64,000 nt of DNA. Origin: Actinoallomurus iriomotensis (GTDB lineage: Bacteria > Actinomycetota > Actinomycetes > Streptosporangiales > Streptosporangiaceae). The DNA lies in the NCBI RefSeq assembly GCF_030269445.1, contig NZ_BSTJ01000005.1:372001-436000 (forward strand), given 5' to 3'. The notes under the pieces are model-generated. The model saw only the letters and a program-made list of their open reading frames with translations. It was not told the origin of the DNA and did no database searches. Below, in pieces: positions 1 to 6,922 of the stretch. The translations under genes were made by a program, and so were the position numbers. How positions within the stretch are numbered: the first letter of the stretch is position 1; each line of letters starts with the position of its first letter.

Positions 1-4
1 CCCC

Positions 5-76
5 GTGACCGAGCGACGCGAGGGAACCGAAAACACGGCCCGGTGGTCACACCCTCCGACGAAGGAGGCCCCGTGA
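5..76 (+). CDS. Short leader peptide of a repeated 68-bp junction cassette (copy 1)
   Basis: GTG-started ORF of 23 codons that begins MTERREGTENTA and ends PPTKEAP. Its TGA stop (74-76) overlaps the GTG start of the transporter gene at 73-75. The same 68-bp layout recurs at 63663-63734 with a peptide of identical length (MSERGERIENTA...PPTKEGS), and degenerate copies open the genes at 16025 and 19323. CCTCC (53-57) can pair with GGAGG (64-68), which is the ribosome binding site of the next gene, so translation of the leader could open it. The first bases, GTGA, may overlap the stop of a gene lying before the window. That the peptide is translated is inferred from conservation and overlaps; no family is known to me. 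Confidence 0.55.
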   Translation: MTERREGTENTARWSHPPTKEAP

Positions 77-1491
77 CCGACACCGGTGCCGCGGGCGAAT
101 CCGTCCGCACCGGCCCGCACGCCACACCCGCCGGCACACCCGCCGCCGTGACCGGCACCGTGGCGGCTCCGGACACCCTGCGCCGCGAACGGCGCGGCTG
201 GTACTTCTACGACTGGGCCAACTCCGCCTTCTCCTCCACGGTCGTGACCGTCTTCCTCGGCCCGTACCTCAGCACCGTCGCCGGCGCGGCCGCGGACGCG
301 CACGGCTGGGTCCACCCGCTGGGCCTGGACGTCCGCGCCAAGGCCGTCTTCCCCTTCGCCGTCACCGTCTCGGTGATCGCCCAGGTCCTGCTGCTGCCCG
401 TCACCGGCGCCCTCATCGACCACACCGGCCGCAAACGCGGCACCCTGGCCCTGTTCGCCTACCTCGGCGCGTTCGCCACGATGGGCCTGTTCTTCGCCTC
501 CGGCGGCCGCTACCTGCTCGCCGCCGGCCTGTTCATCCTCGCCAACATCGCGTTGGGCTGCGCCGACGTCGCCTACAACGCCTTCCTGCCCGACATCGCC
601 GGCCCCGACGAACGCGACGCGGTCTCCTCCCGCGGCTGGGGCTTCGGCTACCTCGGCGGCGGGCTGCTGCTCGCCCTCAACCTCGTGGTGTACCTGCTGC
701 ACGACTCCTTCGGGCTGTCGCAGGCCATGGCGGTGCGGATCAGCCTCGCCTCGGCCGGCGTGTGGTGGGCCGCCTTCACCCTCATCCCGCTGCGCCGCCT
801 GCGCGACCACCGCCGGGCCCGTACGGGCGAGAGCGCGTTCGGCGCCGTACGGGCCGGGTTCGCCCAGCTCGGCGTCACCCTCAAGGACCTGCGCAACCGG
901 CCGGTCACGCTGCTGTTCCTGCTGGCGTTCCTGATCTACAACGACGGCGTGCAGACCGTGATCACGCTGTCGGCGACGTACGCGACGCAGGAGCTCGACC
1001 TCGGCCAGTCCGTCGTGATCGGCGCGGTGCTGCTGGTGCAGTTCGTGGCATTCGGCGGGGCGCTGCTGCTCGGCCGGCTCGCCGACCGGTACGGCACCCG
1101 CCGCGTCGTGCTGGCCTCGCTCGTCGCCTGGACGGTGGTCGTGGTGGTCAGCTACACGCTGCAACGCGGCTCGATCACGCAGTTCATCGTCCTGGCCGCC
1201 GTCATCGGCATGGTCATGGGCGGCACGCAGGCCCTGTCGCGGTCGCTGTTCTCCCACCTGGTGCCGCGCGGGCGCACCGCGGAGTACTTCGGGTTCTACG
1301 AGATCAGCGACAAGGGCACCAGCTGGATCGGCCCGCTGGTGTTCGCGTTCGCCCTGCAGCTGACCGACAGCTACCGCAGCGCGATCGTCTCCCTCGTGAT
1401 CTTCTTCGTGGTCGGTTTCGTCCTGCTGGTCGCCGTGGACGTCCCCCGCGGCGTCCGCGAAGCCGGCAATCCCCTCCCCCGCCGCGTCTGA
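73..1491 (+). CDS. MFS transporter, UMF1-like
   Basis: A 472-residue integral membrane protein with about 12 hydrophobic segments. The first (after GWYFYDWANSAFSS) and the following TVVTVFLGPYLS stretch are characteristic of the UMF1-type major facilitator family, which includes yeast vacuolar Atg22-like effluxers. Bacterial substrates are unknown. The start is placed at GTG 73 because GAAGGAGG ends five bases before it; an upstream in-frame GTG at 43 lies inside the leader cassette and has no such site. The gene is translationally coupled to the 23-codon leader by a GTGA overlap. It is followed by a 119-bp gap with the rbpA promoter. Family assignment is confident, substrate is not. Confidence 0.85.
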   Translation: MTDTGAAGESVRTGPHATPAGTPAAVTGTVAAPDTLRRERRGWYFYDWANSAFSSTVVTVFLGPYLSTVAGAAADAHGWVHPLGLDVRAKAVFPFAVTVSVIAQVLLLPVTGALIDHTGRKRGTLALFAYLGAFATMGLFFASGGRYLLAAGLFILANIALGCADVAYNAFLPDIAGPDERDAVSSRGWGFGYLGGGLLLALNLVVYLLHDSFGLSQAMAVRISLASAGVWWAAFTLIPLRRLRDHRRARTGESAFGAVRAGFAQLGVTLKDLRNRPVTLLFLLAFLIYNDGVQTVITLSATYATQELDLGQSVVIGAVLLVQFVAFGGALLLGRLADRYGTRRVVLASLVAWTVVVVVSYTLQRGSITQFIVLAAVIGMVMGGTQALSRSLFSHLVPRGRTAEYFGFYEISDKGTSWIGPLVFAFALQLTDSYRSAIVSLVIFFVVGFVLLVAVDVPRGVREAGNPLPRRV

Positions 1492-1540
1492 GCCGCCGCG
1501 CGGACGAGCGAAAACCACAGGGTTGGACCGGCTCTGAGGC

Positions 1541-1567
1541 GGGAATCTTGTGACGGTATCCAGCGTT
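1541..1567 (+). promoter_or_regulatory. Sigma-R-type promoter of rbpA
   Basis: GGGAAT at 1541-1546 is followed after exactly 18 bases by GTT at 1565-1567. This matches the consensus for the thiol-stress sigma factor SigR of Streptomyces (GGAAT-N18-GTT). rbpA of Streptomyces coelicolor is a known SigR target, so the location makes sense. Transcription should start near 1573, giving a leader of about 38 bases with GGGAGG ahead of the ATG at 1611. Confidence 0.75.
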
Positions 1568-1610
1568 GCTCCACTAACGAGAACGCAAGCCGTCTGGGAG
1601 GCACGTCACG

Positions 1611-1955
1611 ATGGCCGAGCGCGCACTTCGCGGCACCCGACTCGGAGCCACAAGCTACGAGAACGACCGAAACACCGACCTGGCACCCCGTCAGGAGGTC
1701 ATGTACGACTGCCCGAAGGGCCACCGGTTCACCGTCATCCTGGCCGCCGAGGCCGAGGTGCCGATGACCTGGGAGTGCCGGAGCTGCGGCGCCACGGCCC
1801 TGATGGTCGACGGGGAAATGCCGCAGTCAAAGAAGGGCAAGCCCCCGCGCACCCACTGGGACATGCTCATGGAGCGTCGTTCGATCGAGGACCTGGAGGA
1901 GGTCCTCGCCGAACGCCTGGCCGTGCTGCGGGCACAGCGCAGGAAGACCGCATAA
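1611..1955 (+). CDS. rbpA: RNA polymerase-binding protein RbpA
   Basis: A 114-residue actinobacterial transcription factor that binds RNA polymerase and the principal sigma factor, stabilises the open complex and influences rifampicin tolerance. Length and layout match the family: N-terminal tail (MAERALRGTRLGATSYE), a zinc-binding core with C34, H38, C56 and C59 (CPKGH...CRSC), a basic linker (QSKKGKPPRTHW), and a C-terminal sigma-interaction helix (RRSIEDLEEVLAERLAVLRAQRR). GGGAGG lies about ten bases before the ATG. The gene has its own SigR-type promoter and ends at a strong convergent terminator, so it is probably monocistronic. Neighbours fxsA and ppm1 are also close to rbpA in mycobacteria. 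Confidence 0.97.
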   Translation: MAERALRGTRLGATSYENDRNTDLAPRQEVMYDCPKGHRFTVILAAEAEVPMTWECRSCGATALMVDGEMPQSKKGKPPRTHWDMLMERRSIEDLEEVLAERLAVLRAQRRKTA

Positions 1956-1971
1956 GCCGAAACGATCGTTG

Positions 1972-2010
1972 ACGGGCCGTGCCGCCAGACCCCTCGGTGG
2001 CGCGGCCCGT
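1972..2010. terminator. Bidirectional terminator hairpin between rbpA and fxsA
   Basis: ACGGGCCG (1972-1979) pairs perfectly with CGGCCCGT (2003-2010), and CGCCA (1983-1987) with TGGCG (1998-2002), leaving a three-base bulge and a ten-base loop. It sits between convergent genes. There is no long T-run, as is usual in this GC range. Confidence 0.7.
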
Positions 2011-2048
2011 TGCCGTCGTCCCTCCTCCGCCGGAGCCCGGCCGGCCGC

Positions 2049-2573
2049 TCAGCGCGGATCACGGTCCTCCTCGATCACCTCGCCCTGGACGACCCGGTGA
2101 CCGGTGTCCGTGCCGCCCGCAGAGCCGCTCTGCGGGCCCGGCTCGTGCCGGGGGCGGGCCATGCCGCCGAAGCCCTCGAATGAGGCCGCTGCGCGGCTCT
2201 GCGCGACGCGGACGCGGCGGCCGACGTAGACCGCCAGCAGCCGGCGTATCAGCGGGCGGGTGAACGGCAGCACGAACAGCAGCCCCGCGACGTCGGTGAG
2301 GAAGCCGGGCGTGAGCAGCAGAACGCCGCCGACCAGCACCAGCGCGGCATCGGCCAGCTCGCGGTCGGGCAGCCCGCCCTGGCGGAACGCCTCCGTCAGC
2401 GCACGCCAGGCCCGCCGCCCTTCCCTGCGTATGATCCACGCGCCGAGCACGCTCTCCAGGATCAGCAGAGCCACCGTGGGCCATCCGCCGATGGCGTGAC
2501 CGACCTGAAGGATCACATAGATCTCCAGGACCGGAACCACCAGGAAGGCGATGACCAGCGTCGCGCGAAGCAT
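2049..2573 (-). CDS. fxsA: FxsA family membrane protein
   Basis: A 174-residue protein with the FxsA pattern: an N-terminal hydrophobic hairpin (LRATLVIAFLVVPVLEIYVILQV), a second segment (TVALLILESVLGAWIIRREGRRAW) and a third (LVLVGGVLLLTPGFLTDVAGLLFVLPFTR). LLLTPGFLTD...GLLFVLPFTR is the family hallmark. E. coli FxsA is an inner-membrane protein whose overproduction relieves F exclusion of phage T7; its normal role is unknown. The start is set at ATG 2573, preceded by GGAG; an upstream extension to 2651 is basic, unlike the family, and overlaps the next gene. The C-terminal 50 residues are a low-complexity acidic tail. Confidence 0.9.
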   Translation of the reverse strand: MLRATLVIAFLVVPVLEIYVILQVGHAIGGWPTVALLILESVLGAWIIRREGRRAWRALTEAFRQGGLPDRELADAALVLVGGVLLLTPGFLTDVAGLLFVLPFTRPLIRRLLAVYVGRRVRVAQSRAAASFEGFGGMARPRHEPGPQSGSAGGTDTGHRVVQGEVIEEDRDPR

Positions 2574-2647
2574 GGCTCCATTGTGACCCGCCCGGCGCGT
2601 GGTTCGCGCGCGGCGCCCCGCATCGGAGGCCCGCGGCGGGGCCACTG

Positions 2648-3022
2648 TCACGGAACCGCGGTGAACAGTTCGTAGCTGTGGCCGTCAGGGTCGCGGACGT
2701 AGACGCCGCGCCCGCCGCCGAGATGGTTCACCTCCCGGTCCCAGCCGTTCGCCGTCCCCGAGCCGAACGCGATCTCCCGCGCCCGCCGCAGCCGCGCCAG
2801 GACGCCGTCGAACGTGGCGTCGTCGACGAGGAAGGCGTAGTGGCCCGGCGTGGCCCCGCGCCGATCGTCGAAGTCGAAGGTGAGGTCGTGGTTGATCCGC
2901 ACCGGCGTGAACGGGCCGGTGTCGGCGCCGGGCCCGGGCAGGCCCAGCAGGTCCGCGAGGAACGCGGCCGAGGCGCGCCGGTCGGTCGCGGGCACGATCA
3001 GGTGGTTCAGCAGGACGGGCAT
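2648..3022 (-). CDS. VOC (glyoxalase/bleomycin resistance) family protein
   Basis: A 124-residue single-domain vicinal oxygen chelate protein. The N-terminal beta strand carries a metal-ligand histidine (LLNHLIVPATD), followed by a central HYAFLVDD segment and the C-terminal GVYVRDPDGHSYELF motif with the terminal glutamate ligand. Such proteins act as lyases, dioxygenases or drug-binding resistance proteins; the reaction cannot be told from sequence. ATG 3022 follows GGAGG at a nine-base spacing; a longer reading frame upstream is antisense to the MarR gene. It is divergent from that MarR regulator, with a palindromic operator between them, so it is probably the regulator's target. Confidence 0.85.
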   Translation of the reverse strand: MPVLLNHLIVPATDRRASAAFLADLLGLPGPGADTGPFTPVRINHDLTFDFDDRRGATPGHYAFLVDDATFDGVLARLRRAREIAFGSGTANGWDREVNHLGGGRGVYVRDPDGHSYELFTAVP

Positions 3023-3043
3023 GACGCCACTCCTCCAGGTGTA

Positions 3044-3077
3044 TGCGATTCGCATGCAAATATACATGCGAATCGCA
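3044..3077. promoter_or_regulatory. Perfect 13-bp inverted repeat operator in the VOC/MarR divergent promoter
   Basis: TGCGATTCGCATG (3044-3056) and its exact reverse complement CATGCGAATCGCA (3065-3077) flank an 8-bp AT-rich spacer. Each arm is itself a near palindrome (GCGA-T-TCGC). The repeat fills most of the 72 bp between the divergent start codons at 3022 and 3095, overlapping where both promoters must lie. This fits dimeric MarR binding and autorepression; binding is inferred. Confidence 0.75.
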
Positions 3078-3094
3078 CGCATTAGGATGGCGTC

Positions 3095-3610
3095 ATGCGT
3101 TCCGATGAGACCGATGACAGCGGGCTTGAGAACGGCGGGTTCGAGAACGGCGGGTTCGAGAACGGCGGGTTCGAGAACGGCGGGTTCGAGAACGGCGGAC
3201 CGGCCCTGTTCCGGCTCGTGCGGTTCTGGTCCCGCCGCTGGAGCGGCCTGGCCGCCGAGGAGCTGACCGGGCAGGCACGCCACGTCCAGCACATCCTCAC
3301 CGTGGAGGCGGCGGAGGGCGCGGCGGACGCCGACGTGGGCACGATCGCGCGCCGGCTGGGCCTGGACCACTCCGGCGCCAGCCGCATGGTCCGCGACGCG
3401 GTCGCCGCGGGCTACCTCGTACGCTCCGCCGCCGAGCGCGACCGCCGGCGCGCGTCGCTGCGCCTGACCGCCGAAGGCCGCGCACTGCTGGAGGGCTCCC
3501 GGCGGTGGCAGCGCCGGACCTTCGCCGAGCTCACCGCCGGCTGGGACGACGCCGACCGGGAACGCTTCGCCGGCTATCTGCGGCGGCTCGCCGACGAGCA
3601 GGGCGCGTGA
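3095..3610 (+). CDS. MarR family regulator with an N-terminal ENGGF repeat
   Basis: A 171-residue protein. Residues about 36-171 form a MarR winged helix: dimerisation helix (GPALFRLVRFWSRRWSGLAAEEL), recognition helix region (DVGTIARRLGLDHSGASRMVRDAVAAGYLVR) and the DRR wing (SAAERDRRRASLRLTAEGR). Before it are residues about 11-35, made of in-frame pentapeptide repeats Glu-Asn-Gly-Gly-Phe encoded by a 15-bp tandem repeat, not typical of MarR proteins. It likely represses itself and the divergent VOC gene through the inverted repeat at 3044-3077, responding to an unknown ligand. No clear Shine-Dalgarno sequence precedes the ATG beyond AGGATGG. Confidence 0.85.
   Translation: MRSDETDDSGLENGGFENGGFENGGFENGGFENGGPALFRLVRFWSRRWSGLAAEELTGQARHVQHILTVEAAEGAADADVGTIARRLGLDHSGASRMVRDAVAAGYLVRSAAERDRRRASLRLTAEGRALLEGSRRWQRRTFAELTAGWDDADRERFAGYLRRLADEQGA
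3128..3200 (+). repeat. 15-bp in-frame tandem minisatellite
   Basis: Four identical copies of GAGAACGGCGGGTTC (3128-3187) followed by a partial fifth copy (3188-3200). Because 15 bp is a multiple of three, copy-number change would alter the MarR N-terminus without a frameshift. Confidence 0.95.
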
Positions 3611-3677
3611 GGCGACGCGTCCACGCCGGCCGCCTTTACGTAGTAAGGTTCCGCGTCGTCACGGCGGCGCGGGCGCC

Positions 3678-4430
3678 TCAGGAGGGGTCGCGTCCCGCCA
3701 GGCGGCCCAGGCGGCCCTCCACGCCCCACCGGGTGAGCTTCACGAACGCCTCGACCATGATGTCGCGGCTCATCTTGCTCGCCCCGTGGGTGCGCTCGAC
3801 GAACGTGATCGGCACCTCGGCGACCTTCAGCCCCGCCCGTACGGTGCGCAGCGTCAGGTCGACCTGGAAGCAGTAGCCCTGCGACGTCACGTCGTCGATG
3901 CCGATCTTGCGCAGCGTCGTGGCGCGGTAGGCGCGGAAGCCGCCGGTCGAGTCGTGGACGTGGAAGCCCAGCAGCAGCCGCGAGTAGGTGTTCGCGCCGC
4001 GCGAGAGCGCCTCACGCTTCTTCGGCCAGTTCTCCACCCGGCCGCCGCGGACCCACCGCGAGCCGATCACCAGGTCGTTGTCCTCCAGCGCGCTGAGCAG
4101 CCGGGGCAGCTCCTCCGGCTGGTGCGAGCCGTCCGCGTCCATCTCGACCAGCACGTCGAAGCCGCGCTCGAGGCCCCACCGGAACCCCGCGACGTACGCC
4201 GCGCCCAGACCTTCCTTGCCCGCGCGGTGCAGCACGTGCACATGGTCGTCCTCGGCCGCGAGGCGATCGGCGATCTCCCCGGTGCCGTCGGGACTCGCGT
4301 CGTCGGCCACCAGCACCTCGGCCTGCGGCACGGACGCGCGGACCCGCCCGACGATGCTCTCGACGTTGTCGCGTTCCTGATACGTCGGGATGATCACGAG
4401 AACCCGTCCGACGCCCTCCGTGGTCTCCAC
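3678..4430 (-). CDS. ppm1: Polyprenol monophosphomannose synthase (GT2 family)
   Basis: A 250-residue GT-A fold glycosyltransferase that moves mannose from GDP-mannose to polyprenyl phosphate, giving the lipid-linked donor for lipoglycan and protein mannosylation. Visible features: start [26 protein letters not shown], the metal-binding DAD in [13 protein letters not shown] (residues about 96-108), GSRWVRGG and the acceptor-loop STGGFRAYR. There is no C-terminal membrane domain, as in soluble bacterial Dpm-type enzymes. It lies three bases after the lnt stop, so the pair is one operon; in M. tuberculosis the two activities are fused in one Ppm1 protein. Confidence 0.93.
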   Translation of the reverse strand: METTEGVGRVLVIIPTYQERDNVESIVGRVRASVPQAEVLVADDASPDGTGEIADRLAAEDDHVHVLHRAGKEGLGAAYVAGFRWGLERGFDVLVEMDADGSHQPEELPRLLSALEDNDLVIGSRWVRGGRVENWPKKREALSRGANTYSRLLLGFHVHDSTGGFRAYRATTLRKIGIDDVTSQGYCFQVDLTLRTVRAGLKVAEVPITFVERTHGASKMSRDIMVEAFVKLTRWGVEGRLGRLAGRDPS

Positions 4431-4433
4431 CCG

Positions 4434-6017
4434 CTAGGTCCCCCTGCTCGTCCGTGTCCTCCAGGCGGCGACGGCCGCCGCCGCGAACCCAAGCAGCGCC
4501 AGCGCCCATTCGGGGGTAGCGCCGAGATGATCGGAAAGCGTACGCGACGAGCGCAGGGGTACGCGCTCGACCTGCACAGCCGGTGTGAATTCCGTCGAAC
4601 GATCCAGCACGCGGCCGTCGGGGGTGATGATGCCGCTGATGCCGCTCGTCGAGGCCACGAGCATGGTGCGGCCGTGCTCGACCGCCCGCAGCCGCGACAT
4701 CGCGAACTGCTGCGGCGGCAGGCTGGTCCGCCCGAATGTCGCATTGTTCGTCTGCACGACCAGCAGCGGGTTGGCCGCCACGTCGCGCACGAGGCCGTCG
4801 TAGGCGACCTCGAAGCAGATCACATCACCGATCTTCACCGGCCCGAGGCGCAGGTTGCCGGCCGAGCGGCCCTTGACGAACTCCCCCACCATGTCGAAGC
4901 GGGTGATCACCTTGCGCAGGAAGCCGCGGAAGATCGGGATGTACTCCCCGAACGGCAGCGGGTGCCGCTTGACGTAGTAGGCGCCGGGGCCGGTCTTGGG
5001 GTCCCACACGATGCCGCGGTTCTCCACGTGCTCGCCGTCACCGTGGTCGATCACGGCGCCGACCAGCACCGGCACGCCGATGTCGCGGACGGCCGCGTCG
5101 ATCACCTGGCGTGCCTGGGGGTCCTGGTACGGGTCCAGGTCGCTGGAGTTCTCCGGCCAGATCACGATGTCGGGCCGGGAGAGCCTGCCCTGGCGTACCT
5201 CCTCGGCCAGCTTGTGGGTCTCCCGTGCGTGGTTGTCCAGGACGGCCTCGCGCTGGCCGAGGAAGTCCAGGCCGGCGCGCGGGACGTTGCCCTGGACCAC
5301 CGCGACCGTCACCGGCCTGCCGCCCGAGGGCCGCGGCACCAAGACGCCGGCCACGCCGAGGACCAGCACCCCGGCCAGCATGAGGGCCACGCCGCGCGGC
5401 CCGGCCGGCTCAGCGCCGGGAGACGCCGCGCGCCGCCGCCACAGCGCCAGCGCGGACGCGGCCAGCAGCCCGCCGGTGAGCGCGACCACGAAGCTGATCA
5501 GCGGCGCGCCGCCGAGCGGGGCGTAGCCGGTGTAGGGCGAGGCGGTCTGGCTGAAGGCCAGCCGCCCCCAGGGGAAGCCGCCGAACGGCACCCGGCCGCG
5601 GACGAACTCCTCGGTGATCCACAGCGCGGCCGTCCACAGCGGCCAGCCGGGCAGCCGGGTGGCCAGGGCGATGCCGGTGCCCAGCAGCGCGAAGTAGAGC
5701 GCCTCGAAGACGCTCAGGGCCAGCCAGGCGTCGATCCCGACCGGGCGCAGACCCTCGAACAGCGGGAAGCAGAACGCCAGCCCGTACAGCATGCCGAGCC
5801 CGGTCGCGGCGCGCGGGCGGCGGCCGCGCAGGAGGAGGGCGAGCACCGCGGCCGACACCGGCGCGAGCGGCCACCAACCGATCGGGGGGAAGGCCGCGGC
5901 GAGCAGCAGCCCGGCGAGAACCGCCAGGGCCGGTCGTCGCAGTCGTGGGAGAAAACCTCGCCGACGGGACTCATCGGCGACGCCGGGGGTCTCCTCGGCG
6001 AGCATGTCCTGCGCCAC
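4434..6017 (-). CDS. lnt: Apolipoprotein N-acyltransferase
   Basis: A membrane enzyme that adds the third acyl chain to the N-terminal cysteine of lipoproteins. An N-terminal block of about six transmembrane segments (residues ~30-230) precedes a nitrilase-fold domain. The catalytic triad lies at about E289 (IWPENSS), K350 (KRHPLPFGEYIP) and C401 (ICFEVAYD), matching E. coli E267-K335-C387. A last transmembrane helix closes the protein. Possible starts are TTG 6020, GTG 6017 and ATG 6005; GTG 6017 has GAGGAG five bases upstream and is preferred. It heads an operon with ppm1. Confidence 0.92.
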   Translation of the reverse strand: MAQDMLAEETPGVADESRRRGFLPRLRRPALAVLAGLLLAAAFPPIGWWPLAPVSAAVLALLLRGRRPRAATGLGMLYGLAFCFPLFEGLRPVGIDAWLALSVFEALYFALLGTGIALATRLPGWPLWTAALWITEEFVRGRVPFGGFPWGRLAFSQTASPYTGYAPLGGAPLISFVVALTGGLLAASALALWRRRAASPGAEPAGPRGVALMLAGVLVLGVAGVLVPRPSGGRPVTVAVVQGNVPRAGLDFLGQREAVLDNHARETHKLAEEVRQGRLSRPDIVIWPENSSDLDPYQDPQARQVIDAAVRDIGVPVLVGAVIDHGDGEHVENRGIVWDPKTGPGAYYVKRHPLPFGEYIPIFRGFLRKVITRFDMVGEFVKGRSAGNLRLGPVKIGDVICFEVAYDGLVRDVAANPLLVVQTNNATFGRTSLPPQQFAMSRLRAVEHGRTMLVASTSGISGIITPDGRVLDRSTEFTPAVQVERVPLRSSRTLSDHLGATPEWALALLGFAAAAVAAWRTRTSRGT

Positions 6018-6020
6018 CAA

Positions 6021-6526
6021 CGCTCCTCGTCCGCATCGTTCGTTCTTGCGGAACCGTATCGTCCGCGGGCCGCGCCGACGAATGGAAGGTGCCGGGGGTG
6101 CGCCGCGGCCGCCCGTGCCGCCGCGTGCCGATTCGCCCGGCGGTGCACTCCGCGCCGCTCACATCCTGACCCCACCGCGCCGCGCGGCGGGCGCCGTACG
6201 CGTGCCGGAACGGAAGAGAGCCCGGGCGGTCCCTTCGAACCGGACCCGTCTCGTCGGCGGCGAGCGCGTCGGTCCGTTGTCTGATGGGTGCCCAGGCTCT
6301 AACCGAGTCTCACCGGCGCCGGCCCGGGGTGCTCCCGGCCGGGCGCGCGGATGGCCTGCGTCTGGCTTTCGACGGTTGGCGCCGCACTGCGGCGCTGCCC
6401 TTCCCCCGTCACGGCGCAGGTGCCGCGGCGCCCCGGCCGGCCGGCCGGTACGCCCTCTGGTGGACGCCTAGGCAACTTATCGGTATCCGAAGCGATGTCA
6501 ACCCATGCCGCGCGCGTCACGCACCG
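6021..6526. other. 506-bp intergenic region upstream of lnt
   Basis: No protein-coding gene is supported; the overlapping frames give only arginine/proline-rich shadow peptides. It contains a minus-strand promoter-like pair at 6474-6501 and otherwise GC-rich sequence with several short hairpins (for example around 6380-6395). If the promoter serves lnt, the leader is about 450 bases, which is long for this genome and could hold an unrecognised RNA element. Confidence 0.5.
6474..6501 (-). promoter_or_regulatory. Housekeeping-type promoter, minus strand
   Basis: Reading the minus strand, TTGACA (6501-6496) is separated by 16 bases from TAAGTT (6479-6474). It points towards lnt-ppm1 and would start RNA near 6467. 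It lies just past the end of the kal gene. Confidence 0.5.
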
Positions 6527-6922
6527 TCAGGAGGCGCCGGGGACCACGACCGTTCCGGTCGCCGTGAGGACCACCAGCGGTTCGGCCAGCACCTCCGCGG
6601 CCGACTCGCCCTTGTCCGGCAGCGAGCGGCACACCACTCGCGCCTCCAGCGCCAGGGTGCGGCTGCGGCGGCCCACGCGTGTGACGGTCGCGGTCGCCTC
6701 CAGCACGTCACCGGCCCGTACGGGGGCGCGGAACCGCACGTCCTCATAGCCGGCGAACAGTCCCTCGTCGCCGTCGGTGCGAATGCAGACCTCGGTCGCG
6801 ACGTCGCCGAACAGGCCGAGGACGTAGGCGCCGTCCACCAGGCTGCCGCCGTAGTGCGCGTGGCCGTGCGGGACGTAACGCCGGTGCGTGACGGTCAGGC
6901 CGACCCGTGCGTCGTCGCTCAC
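6527..6922 (-). CDS. kal: 3-aminobutyryl-CoA ammonia-lyase
   Basis: A 131-residue hot-dog-fold enzyme that eliminates ammonia from L-3-aminobutyryl-CoA to give crotonyl-CoA, a late step of lysine fermentation. The segment HYGGSLVDGAYVLGLFGD, then VATEVCIRTDGDEGLF and the AYEDVRF-like GYEDVRFRAPVRAGD run are characteristic of clostridial Kal. The GTG start at 6922 overlaps the kamE stop (GTGA), so it is the last gene of the kdd-kamD-kamE-kal operon. Without that context it could be called a generic hot-dog thioesterase, but both sequence and neighbours favour Kal. Confidence 0.88.
   Translation of the reverse strand: MSDDARVGLTVTHRRYVPHGHAHYGGSLVDGAYVLGLFGDVATEVCIRTDGDEGLFAGYEDVRFRAPVRAGDVLEATATVTRVGRRSRTLALEARVVCRSLPDKGESAAEVLAEPLVVLTATGTVVVPGAS

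Noticed and set aside
6230-6255. tRNA T-arm-like GGTTCGAA on the minus strand
   Set aside because: No matching stem closure, D-arm, anticodon arm or acceptor stem could be drawn.
3786-6284. An 832-codon plus-strand frame over ppm1 and lnt
   Set aside because: Low-complexity translation opposite two recognised genes.
6340-6440. Resemblance to a cobalamin riboswitch (an AGCCAG...AGGCC run on the minus strand)
   Set aside because: The B12 box and the conserved GCCACTG-type element do not line up, and the downstream gene (lnt) has no cobalamin link.
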